64,000 bases of DNA from an uncultured Polaribacter sp. (GTDB lineage: Bacteria > Bacteroidota > Bacteroidia > Flavobacteriales > Flavobacteriaceae): assembly GCF_947503875.1 (NCBI RefSeq), contig NZ_CANNFH010000002.1, forward strand, positions 496,001 through 560,000, read 5' to 3'. A model generated the notes under the pieces. It saw only the letters and a program-made list of their open reading frames with translations, had not been told where the DNA came from and made no database searches. The position numbers were made by a program, and so were the translations under genes. Of this stretch, positions 19,320-28,609 are shown piece after piece (position 1 is the stretch's first letter; every line of letters begins with the position of its first letter).

Positions 19320-19805
19320 TTATCTTAAGTCTTTTAGACTATTGTCTTCTCTAAAAGAAGAAAAATCTTTCCACTCATTTATCTTCTTTCCTTTTTTGTA
19401 CTTGGAAGCTTTAACGAGTTTTTTTTGTTTATAAATTAAGCAATAGCCATTTTTTTGATTTTTTTCTAATTGGCATTTATGGTTGATGTTCCCTTCAATA
19501 TCATAAAATAACCACCAATCTGTTTTAAAACCTTTTTTAAAATGACCTTCTTTTTCCTTCTGTTTATTTTTGCGATAAAAGTACCAATATTTTACTTCTA
19601 AATTGTCTTTATACCATCCTTCTTTTTCAAGGTTTCCATTGCTGTAAAAAAACTTCCAATAACCCGTTTTTTCATTATTTAAAAGCCAACCTTGTTCCTT
19701 TATTTGGCCATTCTGATAAAGCGTTTTTTTGAATGTTTTTTGGGCAACTAAAGTGGGAGTTACACAAAAAATAAACAATACAATAAACAACTTTCTAAAA
19801 AACAT
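19320..19805 (-). CDS. Exported YwqK/MORN-like repeat protein
   Basis: A 161-residue protein with a signal peptide (about residues 1-21, ending LVAQ). Short repeats follow, of the form NGxxxxEGxxxxxxxxxxWxFY: GYWKFFYSNGNLEKEGWY, KYWYFYRKNKQKEKEGHF and DWWLFYDIEGN. These are the antitoxin-YwqK/MORN-like repeats common in Bacteroidota. The name 'antitoxin' is historical and no toxin lies nearby. It abuts the DPM-like gene with no gap and is probably the first gene of the glycosyltransferase operon. Confidence 0.8.
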   Translation of the reverse strand: MFFRKLFIVLFIFCVTPTLVAQKTFKKTLYQNGQIKEQGWLLNNEKTGYWKFFYSNGNLEKEGWYKDNLEVKYWYFYRKNKQKEKEGHFKKGFKTDWWLFYDIEGNINHKCQLEKNQKNGYCLIYKQKKLVKASKYKKGKKINEWKDFSSFREDNSLKDLR

Positions 19806-19839
19806 TAATTCTAAATTTCGTTTTAATTTTACTTCAAGT

Positions 19840-19870
19840 CCCCTTCCCTTTGGGAAGGGCTAGGGATGGG
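19840..19870. repeat. Dispersed CCTTCCCTTTGGGAAGG element
   Basis: The short gap between two minus-strand genes contains CCCCTTCCCTTTGGGAAGGG followed by CTAGGGATGGG. It is the core of the 113-bp units arrayed at 35632-36215, here as one isolated copy in the opposite orientation. The inverted arms could act as a weak terminator for the polyferredoxin-side or the glycosyltransferase-side transcript. Confidence 0.6.
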
Positions 19871-19887
19871 ATTATGGGACTTTGTAA

Positions 19888-21510
19888 TTATTTATTATTT
19901 ACCAAATCCATTAAGTTTACATCATTCCCTAACAAAACATCTGTTGGGTTAATTCTTCCTGCTTCTGGTCCGTTTTCTAATTTTAAAACTCCTCTTGGGC
20001 AAACTGCAGAACAAATACCACAACCTACACAACTAGATCTTACAATGTTTTCTCCTTTTTGGGCGTATGCTCTTACATCAATTCCTTGTTCACAGTAAGT
20101 AGAACAATTTCCACAAGAAATACATTGCCCACCATTTGTTGTAATTCTAAATCTAGATTTAAAACGTTGTACTAAACCTAAATAAGCTGCTAAAGGACAA
20201 CCAAATCTACACCAAACTCTATTACCAAAAATAGGATAGAAACCAGTACCAATAACACCTGCAAACCAAGCACCAATTAAAAAGCTATAAGTGTCTTTAA
20301 TCCATTGAGATTTTATGCCTAACAAAGACTCTGCTCCAGAGAAATAACAGTACAATGTAACCAAAGTCATTACTAAAGAAAATACCAAAACAGCATGTAT
20401 TAACCATCTTTCTAATTTCCAAGCGTTTAAGCTTTTGTTAGAATGTTGTCTGTAAGGATCTCCAAGAGTTTCTGCTAAACCACCACAACCACAAACCCAA
20501 GAACAGTACCATCTTTTTCCAAAGAAATACACCATAACTGGCACAATTATTAAGGTTAATACAATTCCCCAAATTAAAATAAAAATTCCAATTCCTCCAC
20601 TGTTTTTTAAGTTTTCAATATTCCAATCAAAGAAAAAATCATAATCTAATGGAAATGCATTTTTAAAATCGTAACCAGGCATATTTAAACTAGTCATAAT
20701 TTCTGGGATTAAAAAAGCAAAAACTATTTGAAAGAATAAAACAGATATGGTTCTAACAATTTGGTATTTGTTGTGTCTGTATTTAATAAACATTCTAACA
20801 CCCATGGTTAACATTATAGTACAGTATAAAAAACCGTATACAAACCATTGAGATGCTGGCCCACCATTTAGAGCTTTACTAATTGGATCTAAAATAAAGG
20901 TCCAGTTTACAGCGTAATCTGCCATAAAATAAAGTACCAAATAAAACGTAACTAAGTAAACTAAAACCAACCAAGCAATCCAACCTCTATTGGTGGCAGA
21001 TTCTAAATAAATACCATCATTTTTTATGCCAGGTTTACCTAATAAAACTAAGTTTGGTATAATAAATAATAGTGCTCCAATAATACCTAAACCAAAGGTT
21101 AAGAACCACATTAAACCAGCATTTTCTTTTACAAAACCACTTCCTGCTTTTTTTGCTAGTTGATAACTTAATGTATGTGGTTTTCCATTTATTTTATATT
21201 GGTATTGCTCGCCTTTTTTATCCCAGTTTTTTGCTGTATCGTATTTTGCAATTAATTCGTCATAATGAGCATTGGCATTGGTAAATGCATTTCTCGCTTT
21301 TTTAGAAAACTGAAAAATATTTAAAGATTGCTCTGTAACTATTGCTTTAGATAGTTCTTCTTTTATTACTTCATTCTTGTAGCCCTTTTCTGCAATATAG
21401 CTATCTAATTCTTGTGGTGTAAAAGAAAAGTTTCCTGTAAAAATTGTTCCTGTAAAGATGGTTAGACCAATAAGAAAAATGGCTAAGCCTATATATTTTA
21501 TAATTTTCAA
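19888..21510 (-). CDS. Membrane polyferredoxin with NosR/NapH-like domain
   Basis: A 540-residue membrane protein. An N-terminal segment is followed by a soluble stretch (about residues 30-125), then several membrane helices. Between helices are the cysteine motifs WYCSWVCGCGG and WCRFGCPLAAYLG, typical of NapH/NosR/RdxA-like proteins. The C terminus carries two 4Fe-4S motifs, CISCGNCSTYCEQG and CVGCGICSAVCPRG. It lies 38 bases downstream of a NAD(P)H-type flavoprotein on the same strand. Electron transfer between the flavoprotein and the quinone pool or an exported partner is inferred. The terminal acceptor is not visible. Confidence 0.85.
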   Translation of the reverse strand: MKIIKYIGLAIFLIGLTIFTGTIFTGNFSFTPQELDSYIAEKGYKNEVIKEELSKAIVTEQSLNIFQFSKKARNAFTNANAHYDELIAKYDTAKNWDKKGEQYQYKINGKPHTLSYQLAKKAGSGFVKENAGLMWFLTFGLGIIGALLFIIPNLVLLGKPGIKNDGIYLESATNRGWIAWLVLVYLVTFYLVLYFMADYAVNWTFILDPISKALNGGPASQWFVYGFLYCTIMLTMGVRMFIKYRHNKYQIVRTISVLFFQIVFAFLIPEIMTSLNMPGYDFKNAFPLDYDFFFDWNIENLKNSGGIGIFILIWGIVLTLIIVPVMVYFFGKRWYCSWVCGCGGLAETLGDPYRQHSNKSLNAWKLERWLIHAVLVFSLVMTLVTLYCYFSGAESLLGIKSQWIKDTYSFLIGAWFAGVIGTGFYPIFGNRVWCRFGCPLAAYLGLVQRFKSRFRITTNGGQCISCGNCSTYCEQGIDVRAYAQKGENIVRSSCVGCGICSAVCPRGVLKLENGPEAGRINPTDVLLGNDVNLMDLVNNK

Positions 21511-21548
21511 AATCTGTAGTTTTAAGTAATTTGGATGATTTGTTATTT

Positions 21549-22919
21549 TTAAGCCTTAGAGAAAATACGTTTCCAGCTTTTCTTTTTTGATTGAATATTT
21601 GTGCCGTTTTCTTTGTTGAATTTAGCTACAATTTCTTGCTCATGTACTTTGTAAAATTCAGGATCAAAATTTGCATCTGCTAAATACTCTAAAACATGTT
21701 CTACAGATTGTTGTTCTGTAAGCCATTTGTCAAAAATTTCATGACGCATTCGAATGCCAAACGTATTAATACCTATAAATTTGTGTGTGTTTTTATCAAA
21801 AGAAATGGTAATGCACTTGTAATCTCTAGGGTGTTGCCACTGAAAATAAATTTCATTTTCTTTTTTTCCTCTTTCACTAAATACCCAACCATAAGTTTGG
21901 TACTCTATATCTAAAAACTTTGCAGAATTAAACCAATGTCCTGGTTTATATTCCGTTTTATTACCACAAATGGTTTGCGCTAAAGTTTCTCCCATCATTC
22001 TACCTGTGTACCAAACTGCTTCAATATTTCTGCGCTGGCCAATAGCTTCGTGCTGCTCTGCACAATCTCCAATGGCATAAACATCTGGTATATTTGTCTC
22101 TAAAAAACGGTTAACTTTTACACCACGTCCTAATTCAATACCAGAATCTTTTAAGAAACTTATATTTGGAGATACACCAGCTGTTAATCCAACAACATTA
22201 CAAGGTATTTCTTCTCCCGTTTCTTCAATAATAATAGATTTTACACGGCCATTTTCATCTGCTTTAATTTCTTTTAAGTTGTTACTTAAACGCAAATCTA
22301 TATGATGGTCTTTAATATGTTTGTTAATCATTTCAGATTCTTGAGCGGGCAAAACGCCATTCCAAAAACTAGTTTCTCTAACTAAAAAAGTAACGGGTAT
22401 ATCTCTACTTCTTAACATTTCTGCCAATTCAATACCAATTAAACCACCACCAACAATTACAGCTCTGTTGCAGGTCTTGTTATCTGGTGCATATTTTTCT
22501 AAATTTTCTAAATCTTGTTTATGGTACATTCCTAAAACACCCTCTAAATCTTGCCCTGGCCAACCAAATTTATTTGGTTTAGAGCCTGTTGCAATAATTA
22601 ATTTGTCATATTGTAAACTTTCGTTATTAGAAAATTGTAATGTTTTATTTGCGGTATCTACCTGTTTAACAAAAGCTTGTTTCAGTTCGATGTTGTTTTT
22701 TTTCCAAAACCAGTTTTCATAAGGTTGGGTATGCTCAAATTTCATGTGTCCCATGTAAACATACATAAGGGCTGTTCTAGAGAAAAAGTATTCGGTTTCT
22801 GTAGAGACAATGGTTATTCTTTTATCTGAGTTTTTTCTAATATGTCTTGCTGTGGTAACGCCAGAAATTCCATTACCAATAATTACGATGTGTTCCATAG
22901 GTGATTGATTGTTGAGCAT
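21549..22919 (-). CDS. FAD/NAD(P)-dependent oxidoreductase
   Basis: A pyridine nucleotide-disulfide-type flavoprotein of up to 456 residues. The FAD site is IIGNGISGVTTARHI, the NAD(P) site VIVGGGLIGIELAEML, and the second FAD motif VYAIGDCAE. There is no redox CxxxxC pair, so it resembles rubredoxin/ferredoxin reductase or NirB-like N-terminal domains rather than disulfide reductases. A second ATG seven codons in (at 22898, MEHIVIIGNG) is an equally good start. It is the first gene of the unit with the polyferredoxin, and divergent from the outer-membrane protein gene. Confidence 0.88.
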   Translation of the reverse strand: MLNNQSPMEHIVIIGNGISGVTTARHIRKNSDKRITIVSTETEYFFSRTALMYVYMGHMKFEHTQPYENWFWKKNNIELKQAFVKQVDTANKTLQFSNNESLQYDKLIIATGSKPNKFGWPGQDLEGVLGMYHKQDLENLEKYAPDNKTCNRAVIVGGGLIGIELAEMLRSRDIPVTFLVRETSFWNGVLPAQESEMINKHIKDHHIDLRLSNNLKEIKADENGRVKSIIIEETGEEIPCNVVGLTAGVSPNISFLKDSGIELGRGVKVNRFLETNIPDVYAIGDCAEQHEAIGQRRNIEAVWYTGRMMGETLAQTICGNKTEYKPGHWFNSAKFLDIEYQTYGWVFSERGKKENEIYFQWQHPRDYKCITISFDKNTHKFIGINTFGIRMRHEIFDKWLTEQQSVEHVLEYLADANFDPEFYKVHEQEIVAKFNKENGTNIQSKKKSWKRIFSKA

Positions 22920-23069
22920 TAAGTCGAAGGTAAAGTTAATAACTTAATTATTATTTTTTAATTCAATGTTATTTAGAATCGTTATAAATAAAATTTATGG
23001 AAAAGTTTTGTAAGTTCATTTGTTTTGAGAAGACTTAGATGGAAATTAATAATAACAAATCAATTAATC

Positions 23070-23969
23070 ATGAGAAATATAATTTCAAAAATAGCTTTTA
23101 CTTTAATTCTAATTTTAAGTTTTACAGCTGTAGCTCAAGACAATAATCAAGATGATAATAGTGGAGCGAGTAACATTCAAATTTTTACACCATCTAAATT
23201 AATGGCCAAAGGGCAATGGGATATTAAATTTTTTAATAATTTATATACAGAAACTAAAGATTTATTTGGGCCAAATGGTGCAGAACAAGACATACTTAGA
23301 CAAAACTTTTTTACTTCTACTTTAGATATATTTACAGGTGTTTCAGATAGTGATAGATTGAATTTAGGGGTATTGATAGAATACAGAACAAACACAATAG
23401 GTGGCCAAAGTGCAACATCTGTATTTAATTTTGCCGATAATAATCAATCAAGAAATGGTTTATCATCTTTTGCACCAGCAATAAAATGGCAGCCAATTAA
23501 TGGTGTTGGTAACTTTTCTGTTCAATCTGCTTTTCATATCCCTTTAATAAGCGAAGAAACAGATGCAAACGGTGTTTTTTTAGACCAAACAGCATATCAA
23601 TTTCAAAATAGATTCTTTTATGATTATACTTTGCCAGGTGGAGATTGGCAATTGTTTACAGAACTAAATACAGAGTATAATTTTGGAGAAGAAACAAGTT
23701 TTGCAAATGATACCTTTGTTTTAGCACCAGGTGTATTTATGAGTTACTTTCCTAGTAATAAATCTACAATATTAGCATTTGCACAACACTTCCAACGTTT
23801 AGGTTTAAATGATGAAGCTTTTACACAAGATTTTACAAGTTTAGGACTTGGTGCAAAATACCAATTAACAGATGTATATAACTTAGAGATTTTATACAGT
23901 AAATTTGTTAGAGGTACTGCAACCGGTTTAGGGCAGAGTTTTAACATTGGTTTAAGAGCCTTGTTTTAG
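23070..23969 (+). CDS. Outer-membrane beta-barrel protein, transporter-like
   Basis: A 299-residue protein with a signal peptide (MRNIISKIAF..., cleavage after AVAQ). Alternating aromatic beta strands follow, ending in a strand with a terminal Phe (SFNIGLRALF), as in outer-membrane barrels. The ATG at 23070 is preferred over an upstream in-frame start at 23025, because it places the signal peptide at the N terminus. The 'phenol MetA-pathway/transporter-like' barrel group is a possible home but I cannot confirm it. It may share a promoter with the GH113-like gene 25 bases downstream, although a hairpin lies between them. Confidence 0.75.
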   Translation: MRNIISKIAFTLILILSFTAVAQDNNQDDNSGASNIQIFTPSKLMAKGQWDIKFFNNLYTETKDLFGPNGAEQDILRQNFFTSTLDIFTGVSDSDRLNLGVLIEYRTNTIGGQSATSVFNFADNNQSRNGLSSFAPAIKWQPINGVGNFSVQSAFHIPLISEETDANGVFLDQTAYQFQNRFFYDYTLPGGDWQLFTELNTEYNFGEETSFANDTFVLAPGVFMSYFPSNKSTILAFAQHFQRLGLNDEAFTQDFTSLGLGAKYQLTDVYNLEILYSKFVRGTATGLGQSFNIGLRALF

Positions 23970-23985
23970 TAAAAAGAATTAATTT

Positions 23986-24027
23986 AGAGGTCTTATGAAT
24001 ATTTTTAAAGGCCTCTTATTTTTTCTG
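23986..24027 (+). terminator. Hairpin plus T-run spanning the next gene's start codon
   Basis: AGAGGTC at 23986-23992 can pair with GGCCTCT at 24010-24016 (one G-U pair), with a 17-base loop, and is followed by TATTTTTTCTG. This is the layout of an intrinsic terminator for the barrel gene. The ATG of the GH113-like gene (23995) lies inside the loop. It may be a terminator, an attenuator or a translation-control hairpin. Confidence 0.45.
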
Positions 24028-24996
24028 CTCACTTTTTGTTTTGCTTGTAACAGCCAAACCAAAAAAATTAACGGAATTAGTTTTGTTGCAGCTAGAGATT
24101 CTATCAGTAAAAAACATATAATACCAGTGCAAAAGGCACAAGGCAATTTTGTTGCTTTGATGCCTTATAGTTATATAAGAAATATAGCAATACCTAAGAT
24201 AGAATTTAATACACATAGAGAGTGGTTTGGCGAAACTGAAAATGGTTTGCTGCAATATGGCAAAGAGTTTAAAAAGGTAGGCATACAAATAATGATAAAA
24301 CCTCATTTATGGTTAAGAAGAGGAGGTTTTACAGGAGATTTAAAACCAACTACAGAAGAGAATTGGCGCCTTTTAGAAACATCCTATAAAAGATATATAA
24401 TAACTTACGCTAAAGCTGCCCAAAACTTAAACGCATCAATTTTATGCATTGGTACAGAGTTAGAAGAATTTGTTAAAGAAAGACCTGATTATTGGCTAAA
24501 TTTAATAAAAGAAATTCGTGGTATTTATAAAGGTAAACTTACCTATGCTGCAAATTGGGACGAATATAAAAGGGTTACTTTTTGGAGCGAATTAGATTAT
24601 ATTGGTATAGATGCCTATTTTCCTTTGAGTGATAAAAAATCGCCTACTATTGCAGAGTACGAATTGGGTTGGAAAAGGCATAAAGACGAAATAAAAAGGA
24701 TTCAACAGAAATTTAATAAGCCAATTTTGTTTACAGAATATGGCTATAGAAGTATAGATTTTAATGGCAAAGAGCCTTGGCAGGCAAATAGGGTACAAGG
24801 CAATGTAAATTTACAAGCTCAAAGCAATGCGTTGCAAGCAATACACAATCAGTTTTGGCAAGAAGAATGGTTTGCAGGTGGTTTTATTTGGAAATGGTTT
24901 CATAGACACAATAAAGTTGGTGGTGCAAGTAATAATAGATTTACCCCACAAAATAAACCCGCAGAAAAACTGTTACGTATATTACACAAACAGTAA
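23995..24996 (+). CDS. GH113-like TIM-barrel lipoprotein
   Basis: A 333-residue protein with a lipoprotein signal (FFLLTFCFAC, lipidated Cys18). It resembles the GH113 beta-mannanase/TIM-barrel glycosidase group: IMIKPHLWLRRGG, the acid-containing CIGTELEEF and the second acid in LFTEYGYRS are placed as the two catalytic glutamates would be. It probably acts on a beta-linked mannose or glucose polysaccharide at the cell surface or in the periplasm. No polysaccharide utilisation genes are directly adjacent except the upstream barrel. Family is a good call; substrate is inferred. Confidence 0.8.
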   Translation: MNIFKGLLFFLLTFCFACNSQTKKINGISFVAARDSISKKHIIPVQKAQGNFVALMPYSYIRNIAIPKIEFNTHREWFGETENGLLQYGKEFKKVGIQIMIKPHLWLRRGGFTGDLKPTTEENWRLLETSYKRYIITYAKAAQNLNASILCIGTELEEFVKERPDYWLNLIKEIRGIYKGKLTYAANWDEYKRVTFWSELDYIGIDAYFPLSDKKSPTIAEYELGWKRHKDEIKRIQQKFNKPILFTEYGYRSIDFNGKEPWQANRVQGNVNLQAQSNALQAIHNQFWQEEWFAGGFIWKWFHRHNKVGGASNNRFTPQNKPAEKLLRILHKQ

Positions 24997-25065
24997 ACAT
25001 GATAAATGTCTTATTTTTTTTGATAAAATGTTTTTAATTTTGGGTAGCACACAAAAAATAACATC

Positions 25066-25899
25066 ATGAAAAAAATTATTGTACCTATTGATTTTTCTAA
25101 ACATTCAGAAAATGCTCTAGAAACAGCAGCTTTATTAGCAAAAAAAGTAGATGCCTCTATTTATGTTTTACATATGTTAGACATAAAAGAAGTCAATTTA
25201 TCAGAAAGCCCAAGTTATCAGCAAGAAAAAGCACTTTTTCTTTTAAAATTAGCAGAAAAAGAAATGCAAGAATTTTTGCAAAAAGACTACTTAAAAGACT
25301 TAGAAGTAGTTCCTTTAATTAAACATTATAAAGTTTTTAGCGAAATAAATGATATTGCCAAAGAAATTGAAGCAGATTTAATTTTAATGGGATCTCATGG
25401 CGCAAGCGGATTAAAAGAGTTTTTTATGGGATCTAATACAGAAAAAGTAATTCGTTTTTCTGAAACACCTGTTTTGGTTATTAAAAATAAACTTACAGAT
25501 GTTAATTTTAACGAAATTGTATACGCTACAGATTTCTCTGAAAATACGATACCAGCGTTTAAAAAAATGTTGAAAATAGTAGACCTTTTTAACGCAAAAA
25601 AACACTTATTGTACGTAAATTTACCAAACGAAAACTTTAAGACAACTCCAGAAATGGATGCCTTAGCTCATAATTTTTTAATGAAAGCAGAAGGTAATAT
25701 AGACAGACTTATAAACGTTAATTTTGTTTGTGCAAAATCTATAGAAAGCGGAATTTTAGATTTTTCAAATGCGCTTGGTGCAGATTTAATAACTACGGTT
25801 ACACATGGTAGAAAAGGATTGTCTCATATTTTTTCAGGTAGCATTTCAGAAGATTTATCAAATCACTCTGCATTACCAATAATGACGTTTAAATTGTAA
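25066..25899 (+). CDS. Tandem universal stress protein (UspA)
   Basis: A 277-residue protein with two Usp domains in tandem. The first starts KKIIVPIDFSKHSENAL and carries the ATP-binding loop GSHGASGLKEFFMGSNTEKV. The second is more degenerate (VYATDFSENT, then THGRKGLSHIFSGSISEDL). Tandem Usp proteins are widespread in Bacteroidota, and their role in stress or energy sensing is general rather than specific. A TAATTTTG box at 25035-25042 lies 23 bases before the ATG. It ends 9 bases before the lipoprotein gene, suggesting an operon. Confidence 0.92.
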   Translation: MKKIIVPIDFSKHSENALETAALLAKKVDASIYVLHMLDIKEVNLSESPSYQQEKALFLLKLAEKEMQEFLQKDYLKDLEVVPLIKHYKVFSEINDIAKEIEADLILMGSHGASGLKEFFMGSNTEKVIRFSETPVLVIKNKLTDVNFNEIVYATDFSENTIPAFKKMLKIVDLFNAKKHLLYVNLPNENFKTTPEMDALAHNFLMKAEGNIDRLINVNFVCAKSIESGILDFSNALGADLITTVTHGRKGLSHIFSGSISEDLSNHSALPIMTFKL

Positions 25900-25908
25900 A
25901 TAAACTAA

Positions 25909-27321
25909 ATGAAATTTAAAAATCTTCTTTTTTTCTTAGTGATGCTTCCTTTTTTGGTTGCTTGCTCACAAGATAATGATGTTTTAGTATCTAGAAATTT
26001 ACAACAGTTTTTAGATGAAAATAATACAATTATAGAAGACGGTGTTACTGCTTTTGCGGCAAATGCAAATGCGAATACAAACTTGGTTCATATATTTTAT
26101 TTTCCAGAAGAAGGCGCTACAAATGTGCGGTATTATGAGTTAACAGACCCTAGTTTAGATGAAAATAATTTTGCCAATTATAGAAGACAAAGTTTAAATA
26201 GTCAAACTGTTTTTGGAGGTAAATTAGCAAGATTTGTGCGCGCTAGTGCTTTAGAAAGTTATTGTTTAGTTACTTATTTTTTAGATGGAGAACTCAAAAT
26301 TTCTTCACCTATAAAATTACAAAGCCAAAGTAAAACAACAACCTACTCAGATAATGTAGTTATCAATTATAAAACAAGAATAGAACCCAATTTTACTTGG
26401 GAAGAGAGTAGCTCTGCAGATCACGAACGTTATTTTCAAGTAATTTCTAATGAAGAAAATAATTTTCTCTCGGGTACATTTACGAAAGAAACTTTTTTTC
26501 AATTTTATGACGAAGACAACGTAACAACAACCATAAATACAGAAACACCAAAGGCGTTAGAAGAAGATGAGGTTTACAACTTTACGATGATGGATATTGG
26601 TAAAGACAATTGGGTAACCAACATTATAGAAGAACAGTTTATACCAAGAAATTTAGAAGAATTTGTAGCGTTTAATCAAGAAAAAACATTGGCAGATTTG
26701 TTTGCTTTTGCAGCTTCTGCAAACGGGAATATAGAAAATACGTACATCTATTATTTACCTATAACAGATGCTTTTGATTTTAGATATTACGAAACAGAAA
26801 ATACAGCTGTAGATAAAAACGATTTTTCTAATTATAGAAGAAAAAATCTAAGTAGTTCACCGCGTTTAGGAAATAGATTTGGTAGATTTACCAACAATAC
26901 CTCAAAAGAAGTATGGTGTGTTGTAACGTTTTCAACACCAGATAATTTACATATTTCTGCACCTATAAAAACGCAAAACCTTAGTAAAGCTACAAAATGG
27001 ACTACAGATGTTCTTATTAACTACCCAAACCCAGAAAGTTTAAGTCCTATTTTTACATGGATGGACGAAAGGGCTGCAGAAACAGAAAGATACCTGCAAA
27101 TTTTTACAACAGATTCAAATGCTTTTTTATCAGGTACATTTACACAAGAACAAACTTTTCAATATTATAATGAAGCTAATATTACTATTGACGATAACAT
27201 TCATACAGAAACTCCACCAGATTTAATATTAGATAATGAATATAATTTTTCCTTATTTGGTCTAAATGCAGATAATTGGACAAATTTAATTATTCAAAAA
27301 ACATTTATAGCAGCACAATAA
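25909..27321 (+). CDS. Lipoprotein with two tandem copies of an unrecognised domain
   Basis: A 470-residue protein with a lipoprotein signal ending LVAC (Cys19). The mature part is two copies of a roughly 220-residue module, about residues 28-245 and 246-470. Matching blocks are RNLQQFLDENN / RNLEEFVAFNQ, NFANYRRQSL / DFSNYRRKNL, ISSPIKLQSQSK / ISAPIKTQNLSK, FTWEESSSADHERYFQV / FTWMDERAAETERYLQI and NFLSGTFTKETFFQ / AFLSGTFTQEQTFQ. I recognise no named family. The gene is followed after 2 bases by a BamA-like barrel, so the two products probably act together at the outer membrane. Confidence 0.75.
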   Translation: MKFKNLLFFLVMLPFLVACSQDNDVLVSRNLQQFLDENNTIIEDGVTAFAANANANTNLVHIFYFPEEGATNVRYYELTDPSLDENNFANYRRQSLNSQTVFGGKLARFVRASALESYCLVTYFLDGELKISSPIKLQSQSKTTTYSDNVVINYKTRIEPNFTWEESSSADHERYFQVISNEENNFLSGTFTKETFFQFYDEDNVTTTINTETPKALEEDEVYNFTMMDIGKDNWVTNIIEEQFIPRNLEEFVAFNQEKTLADLFAFAASANGNIENTYIYYLPITDAFDFRYYETENTAVDKNDFSNYRRKNLSSSPRLGNRFGRFTNNTSKEVWCVVTFSTPDNLHISAPIKTQNLSKATKWTTDVLINYPNPESLSPIFTWMDERAAETERYLQIFTTDSNAFLSGTFTQEQTFQYYNEANITIDDNIHTETPPDLILDNEYNFSLFGLNADNWTNLIIQKTFIAAQ

Positions 27322-27323
27322 AC

Positions 27324-28598
27324 ATGATTAAAAAACTGTTTTTTGGATTTCTATTGTTCTACTTTGGAACATCTTTTGCTCAAAAAAATACAATTTCTAA
27401 AGTAATAATTAAAGGTGCAAAAAAAACAAAAACAGCCTATTTAGAAAAAATAGTATCATTTAAAAAAGGAGATTATTTAGACTCTTTAATCGTACAAGAA
27501 GATATTATTTTTTTAAAAAGATTACCAGCTATTAGAAATGTAAATTATGTTGTAAAAAAAGACCAGAAAAAGAATAGTGTTACGTTAGTCCTTAATTTAG
27601 AAGAAAATTTTACAGTAATACCAGATATCAATTTATGGACTACCACAAACCAAGAACTTGCCTATAAAATTGGCCTGTATGATTATAATTTTTTAGGAGC
27701 AAACAATACTTTTGGTGGTTTTTATCAAAAAAATATTTTCGATTCTTATGGATTAAATTTTAGAGCACCCAATTTGTTTTCTAAAAAATGGGGTATGGCT
27801 TTTAATTTTCAAAACTGGAAAAGTAAAGAACCACTTTTTTTTGGAAACAACACTGCCAATTATTTATACAATAACATATCTTTTGAAGTTTTAGGTTTAT
27901 ATCAAATAAATTTAAAGCACAAAATAGACTTTGGTGTTACCATTTTTTCAGAGAAATACAAATATCTTTCAGGAGCAGTAAGTTCTAATGTGCCATTAGA
28001 ACTAGATTTAGATAAAACACTTTTAAAGCTAGTATACAATTACAACAACCTAAACTATTTTTATCAATACGTTAGTGGTTTTAAAAGTACACTTTATGCA
28101 CAATATGTAACTACCACAAACGATTTTCAAAACCCTTTTTTAATTGCCTGGAACGATTTTTTCTATTACAAACGAGTAGGCCAAAAAGGCAATTGGGCAA
28201 ACAGATTGCGCCTAGGTTTGGCCTCTAATGACGATACTCCTTTTGCACCTTTTGCCTTAGATAACAACGTAAATTTACGTGGTGTAGGTATTTTAATAGA
28301 CAGAGGTACAGGTACTTTTGTTTTAAATACAGAATACAGACATACCGTTTACGACAAAAAATGGCTGGCCATACAAACCAATGTTTTTACAGATTTTGGT
28401 TCTTGGAGAAACCCAGGAGGAGAGCTAAGCGATTTTCTAAAATCAGAAAGTGTTCGTATTTTTTCTGGGTTTGGTTTGCGTTTTATCAGCAAAAAAGTAT
28501 ACAACGCCACATTTAGATTAGATTACGGTTTTAAAGTTTTCGATGGAAACAATAACGCCTACGGAGGTTTAGTTTTCGGAATCGGACAATATTTTTAA
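27324..28598 (+). CDS. BamA/TamA-like outer-membrane protein with one POTRA
   Basis: A 424-residue protein with a signal peptide (MIKKLFFGFL..., ending FAQ). The ATG at 27324 is 2 bases after the preceding stop and is preferred over an upstream start that would overlap that gene. Residues about 20-95 look like a single POTRA domain (ISKVIIKGAKKTKTAYLEKI; FLKRLPAIRNVNYVV; VTLVLNLEEN). A 16-strand-type barrel follows, with the NLRGVG motif equivalent to the conserved VRGF loop and a C-terminal strand ending GIGQYF. Export or insertion of the neighbouring lipoprotein, or of another partner, is inferred. Confidence 0.78.
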   Translation: MIKKLFFGFLLFYFGTSFAQKNTISKVIIKGAKKTKTAYLEKIVSFKKGDYLDSLIVQEDIIFLKRLPAIRNVNYVVKKDQKKNSVTLVLNLEENFTVIPDINLWTTTNQELAYKIGLYDYNFLGANNTFGGFYQKNIFDSYGLNFRAPNLFSKKWGMAFNFQNWKSKEPLFFGNNTANYLYNNISFEVLGLYQINLKHKIDFGVTIFSEKYKYLSGAVSSNVPLELDLDKTLLKLVYNYNNLNYFYQYVSGFKSTLYAQYVTTTNDFQNPFLIAWNDFFYYKRVGQKGNWANRLRLGLASNDDTPFAPFALDNNVNLRGVGILIDRGTGTFVLNTEYRHTVYDKKWLAIQTNVFTDFGSWRNPGGELSDFLKSESVRIFSGFGLRFISKKVYNATFRLDYGFKVFDGNNNAYGGLVFGIGQYF

Positions 28599-28609
28599 AC
28601 AACTTTTTA

